From an uncultured Paracoccus sp. (GTDB lineage: Bacteria; Pseudomonadota; Alphaproteobacteria; Rhodobacterales; Rhodobacteraceae), in NCBI GenBank assembly GCA_937859005.1, contig CALLYR010000282.1:1-7628 (forward strand): a stretch of 7,628 bases of DNA, read 5' to 3'. The notes under the pieces were generated by a model that saw nothing but the letters and a program-made list of their open reading frames with translations, made no database searches and was not told the DNA's origin. The translations under genes and the position numbers were made by a program. This document shows, one piece after another, positions 6,566 to 7,628 of this stretch. Numbering within the stretch: the first letter of the stretch is position 1; each line of letters opens with the position of its first letter.

Positions 6566-7054
6566 TCACTTCAGCGTCAGCAGATAGGCGACCACGTCCT
6601 CGATCTGCTGGGCGTCCAGAATGGGGGAAAGCGGCCCATCGGGCGCCTTGCCGGTATAGCCCTCGCCAGGACGGATATAGCCCTCGTTCTTGTAGAAGGC
6701 GGGCATGACCGTGACCTCGAAGGTGTGCTTGGCGTTGACGACGAGCCCGCGCAGATGCGCCTCGTCATAGCGGCCGGCCACCCCGTCCAGCGACGGGCCG
6801 ACATTGCCCTGGAAATCCACGTCGGGCATCGCGCTGACCTGGTGGCAGGCCACGCAGTTGCCCAGCGAGTTGGTGGACATGATCTTCTTGCCCGATTCGA
6901 CACTGCCCGGCTGGCCGGTCAGCGGCTGGGCGACGGAACCTTCGTTGAACTGGACGGCGGAGGGCGCCGGCGGTTCTGCCGCAAGGACGGGTGTCGCGGC
7001 CAGCGCCGCAAGGGCCGCTGCACGTGCCGGGCGCAGATGGGCAAGACGTAGCAT
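6566..7054 (-). CDS. soxX: SoxX, monoheme c-type cytochrome subunit of SoxXA
   Basis: The product is 162 residues. A Sec signal (about residues 1-26, ending VLAAEPP) precedes a class I-like cytochrome domain with heme site CVACH (67-71). Met117 in VTVMPAFYKNEGYI is the likely sixth ligand. GNVGPSLDGVAGRY and the C-terminal IEDVVAYLLTLK are typical of SoxX. It accepts electrons from the SoxA heme during the joining of thiosulfate to SoxY. The frame is open upstream to a TTG at 7165, but that extension is charged, has no signal character and crosses the probable promoter. The ATG at 7054 has GGGAGG 6 bases upstream. It is the first gene of the compact XYZABCD block, after a 219-base non-coding gap. 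In P. pantotrophus soxW lies between soxV and soxX, but here it is absent from that position. Confidence 0.97.
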   Translation of the reverse strand: MLRLAHLRPARAAALAALAATPVLAAEPPAPSAVQFNEGSVAQPLTGQPGSVESGKKIMSTNSLGNCVACHQVSAMPDVDFQGNVGPSLDGVAGRYDEAHLRGLVVNAKHTFEVTVMPAFYKNEGYIRPGEGYTGKAPDGPLSPILDAQQIEDVVAYLLTLK

Positions 7055-7055
7055 G

Positions 7056-7077
7056 AAGTTCCTCCCAGGTTCCTCCC
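7056..7077 (-). repeat. Tandem 11-base repeat carrying two Shine-Dalgarno copies before soxX
   Basis: AAGTTCCTCCC (7056-7066) is followed at once by AGGTTCCTCCC (7067-7077). On the coding strand this gives GGGAGGAAC twice, 11 bases apart. Only the proximal copy is correctly spaced (6 bases) for the soxX ATG. The distal copy has no start codon at suitable distance. It may act as a standby ribosome site or be a chance duplication. Confidence 0.6.
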
Positions 7078-7083
7078 GCCCTA

Positions 7084-7111
7084 CGTATGCAAGAATCAAG
7101 ACGTGTTGCAA
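7084..7111 (-). promoter_or_regulatory. Weak candidate promoter for soxX
   Basis: On the minus strand, TTGCAA (7111-7106) lies 16 bases from CATACG (7089-7084). Transcription would start near 7077, giving a leader of about 20-25 bases that holds the soxX ribosome site. The -35 box is fair and the -10 box poor. Support comes mainly from position: a 219-base gap in an otherwise tight operon. In P. pantotrophus the region before soxX is a SoxR-controlled promoter. This is a guess by eye. Confidence 0.3.
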
Positions 7112-7121
7112 ACGATTGTTT
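7110..7121. promoter_or_regulatory. Near-palindrome overlapping the candidate soxX -35 box
   Basis: AAACGATTGTTT is an inverted repeat (AAAC/GTTT) with one mismatched pair near the centre, in an AT-rich patch of a GC-rich region. It touches the candidate -35 box. An ArsR-type repressor such as SoxR, which controls soxX in P. pantotrophus, could bind here. No consensus match was tested. Confidence 0.3.
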
Positions 7122-7181
7122 CGCCCGGAACCGGCTTTGCGCGAAATTTTTCCGTCGGATTGCAAGATGGCAGAACGCCAC

Positions 7182-7195
7182 GCCGTTTAAATGGC
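7182..7195. promoter_or_regulatory. Near-palindrome in the soxV-soxX gap, possible operator
   Basis: GCCGTTTAAATGGC is symmetric except for one base pair. It lies about 60-70 bases upstream of the other near-palindrome. The rest of the gap (roughly 7055-7273) holds no open frame with a plausible start, only these palindromes, a candidate promoter, a CCGGCCGG palindrome near 7222 and a hairpin next to soxV. Use as an operator is inferred. Confidence 0.3.
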
Positions 7196-7254
7196 TGTCA
7201 CGGTCCGATCCGCCTGCAATTCCGGCCGGTTCCCGACAGGGGCGTCCGCTGCCT

Positions 7255-7269
7255 GCGGCAGATTGCCGC
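7255..7269 (-). other. Short hairpin just after the soxV stop codon
   Basis: GCGGCA (7255-7260) pairs perfectly with TGCCGC (7264-7269) around a 3-base loop, 4 bases after the end of soxV in the transcript. An outer GGGCG/CGCCC pairing is also possible. No U-run is present, so termination here would be weak or factor-dependent. Confidence 0.35.
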
Positions 7270-7273
7270 GCCC

Positions 7274-7628
7274 TCACAGGGTCGTCGCGCTCCAGTCGAA
7301 GCTGTCCAGCATCAGCCCCGCGATGCGGCTGACGCTGTCGGTGGCAATCAGCACCGCAAACAGGATCAGCATGACGCCCATTGCCTTTTCAACCCGCGCC
7401 ACCATCCTCCGGTGCCGCCCCAGCCACCCCAGGAAAGGCCGCGCAAAGAACGCCGCCACCACGAAGGGCAGCGTCATCGCCAGACCGTAAACCAGCAGCA
7501 GCAGCCCGCCCCGCCACGGATCTCCCATGCCCGATGCCACGAACAGGATCGCGGCCAGCGCAGGCCCCGCGCAGGGCGTCCAGCCGAAACCGAAGGCCAG
7601 CCCCATCGCCCATGCGCCCAGCAGCGTG
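7274..7628 (-). CDS. soxV: SoxV, CcdA-family membrane thiol-disulfide transporter (3' part; start lies beyond the right edge)
   Basis: The visible C-terminal 118 or so residues read TLLGAWAMGLAFGFGWTPCAGPALAAIL and onward. The motif FGFGWTPCAGP is the conserved second cysteine site of CcdA/DsbD-type transporters, with the Cys in a transmembrane helix. Two more hydrophobic segments follow (WRGGLLLLVYGLAMTLPFVVAAFF and KAMGVMLILFAVLIATDSV), matching the last helices of this six-helix family. The protein moves reducing equivalents from cytoplasmic thioredoxin to the periplasm. In P. pantotrophus SoxV works with the thioredoxin SoxW to keep SoxYZ active. An internal ATG at 7606 is not the start, because the frame stays open to the window edge and the protein would lack its first half. 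The name soxV rests on its place before soxX; by sequence alone it could be ccdA. Confidence 0.88.
   Translation of the reverse strand, partial: TLLGAWAMGLAFGFGWTPCAGPALAAILFVASGMGDPWRGGLLLLVYGLAMTLPFVVAAFFARPFLGWLGRHRRMVARVEKAMGVMLILFAVLIATDSVSRIAGLMLDSFDWSATTL

Noticed and set aside
5624..7051. Plus-strand 475-codon open frame opposite soxA-soxX region
   Set aside because: It crosses several gene boundaries of the opposite strand and shows no recognisable motif or ribosome site pattern; treated as a shadow.
7055..7165. Longer soxX start at TTG 7165
   Set aside because: The extension lacks signal-peptide character and crosses the candidate promoter. ATG 7054 has a well-spaced GGGAGG and a clean Sec signal.
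7196..7273. Intrinsic terminator after soxV
   Set aside because: Stems are present (7255-7269) but no T-run follows on the transcript strand, so a true rho-independent terminator cannot be supported.
1..7628. Mobile elements, CRISPR arrays, tRNA or rRNA genes
   Set aside because: No transposase, integrase, regular spacer-repeat pattern or RNA gene signature was seen on either strand.

Overview
The window is a GC-rich segment that reads as one block of genes, all on the minus strand. It is the core of a sox (sulfur oxidation) locus of the Paracoccus/Rhodobacter type. In transcription order (right to left) it holds: the 3' part of a CcdA-family thiol transporter gene (soxV), soxX, soxY, soxZ, soxA, soxB, soxC, soxD, and the 5' part of a Tat-exported metallo-beta-lactamase-fold hydrolase of the SoxG/SoxH kind. 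The order V-(W)-XYZABCD, the presence of soxCD, and the GC-rich codon use point to a member of the Rhodobacterales/Paracoccaceae. The genus cannot be fixed from sequence reading alone.

How the genes work together: SoxXA (three c-hemes: one in SoxX, two in SoxA) attaches thiosulfate to the C-terminal cysteine of SoxY in the SoxYZ carrier. SoxB hydrolyses the terminal sulfone to sulfate. SoxCD (molybdenum SoxC plus cytochrome SoxD) oxidises the remaining sulfane sulfur, so that thiosulfate can go fully to sulfate without stored sulfur. SoxV passes reductant across the membrane to keep SoxYZ in working redox state. All proteins from SoxX to the last hydrolase appear periplasmic. SoxY and SoxC have clear twin-arginine signals, the hydrolase has one, SoxB has a KR variant, and SoxA, SoxX and SoxD have Sec-type signals. 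SoxZ has no signal and is expected to be exported with SoxY.

Layout: soxV ends at 7274. A 219-base gap (7055-7273) separates it from soxX, lacks soxW, and contains AT-rich near-palindromes plus a weak promoter candidate. soxX to soxD (7054-780) is a compact operon with gaps of 41-105 bases and a soxC/soxD overlap of 17 bases. A strong hairpin lies between soxD and the hydrolase gene, which starts at 715 and runs off the left edge. GC-rich hairpins follow the stop codons of soxV, soxX, soxZ, soxA and soxD, but not those of soxY, soxB or soxC.

This is mainly a well-known pathway. I see no sign of a new system, mobile element, CRISPR array or RNA gene. The departures from the textbook Paracoccus layout are: soxW missing from between soxV and soxX, soxE and soxF missing after soxD, a short single-heme SoxD, a KR rather than RR export signal on SoxB, and the patterned intercistronic hairpins.
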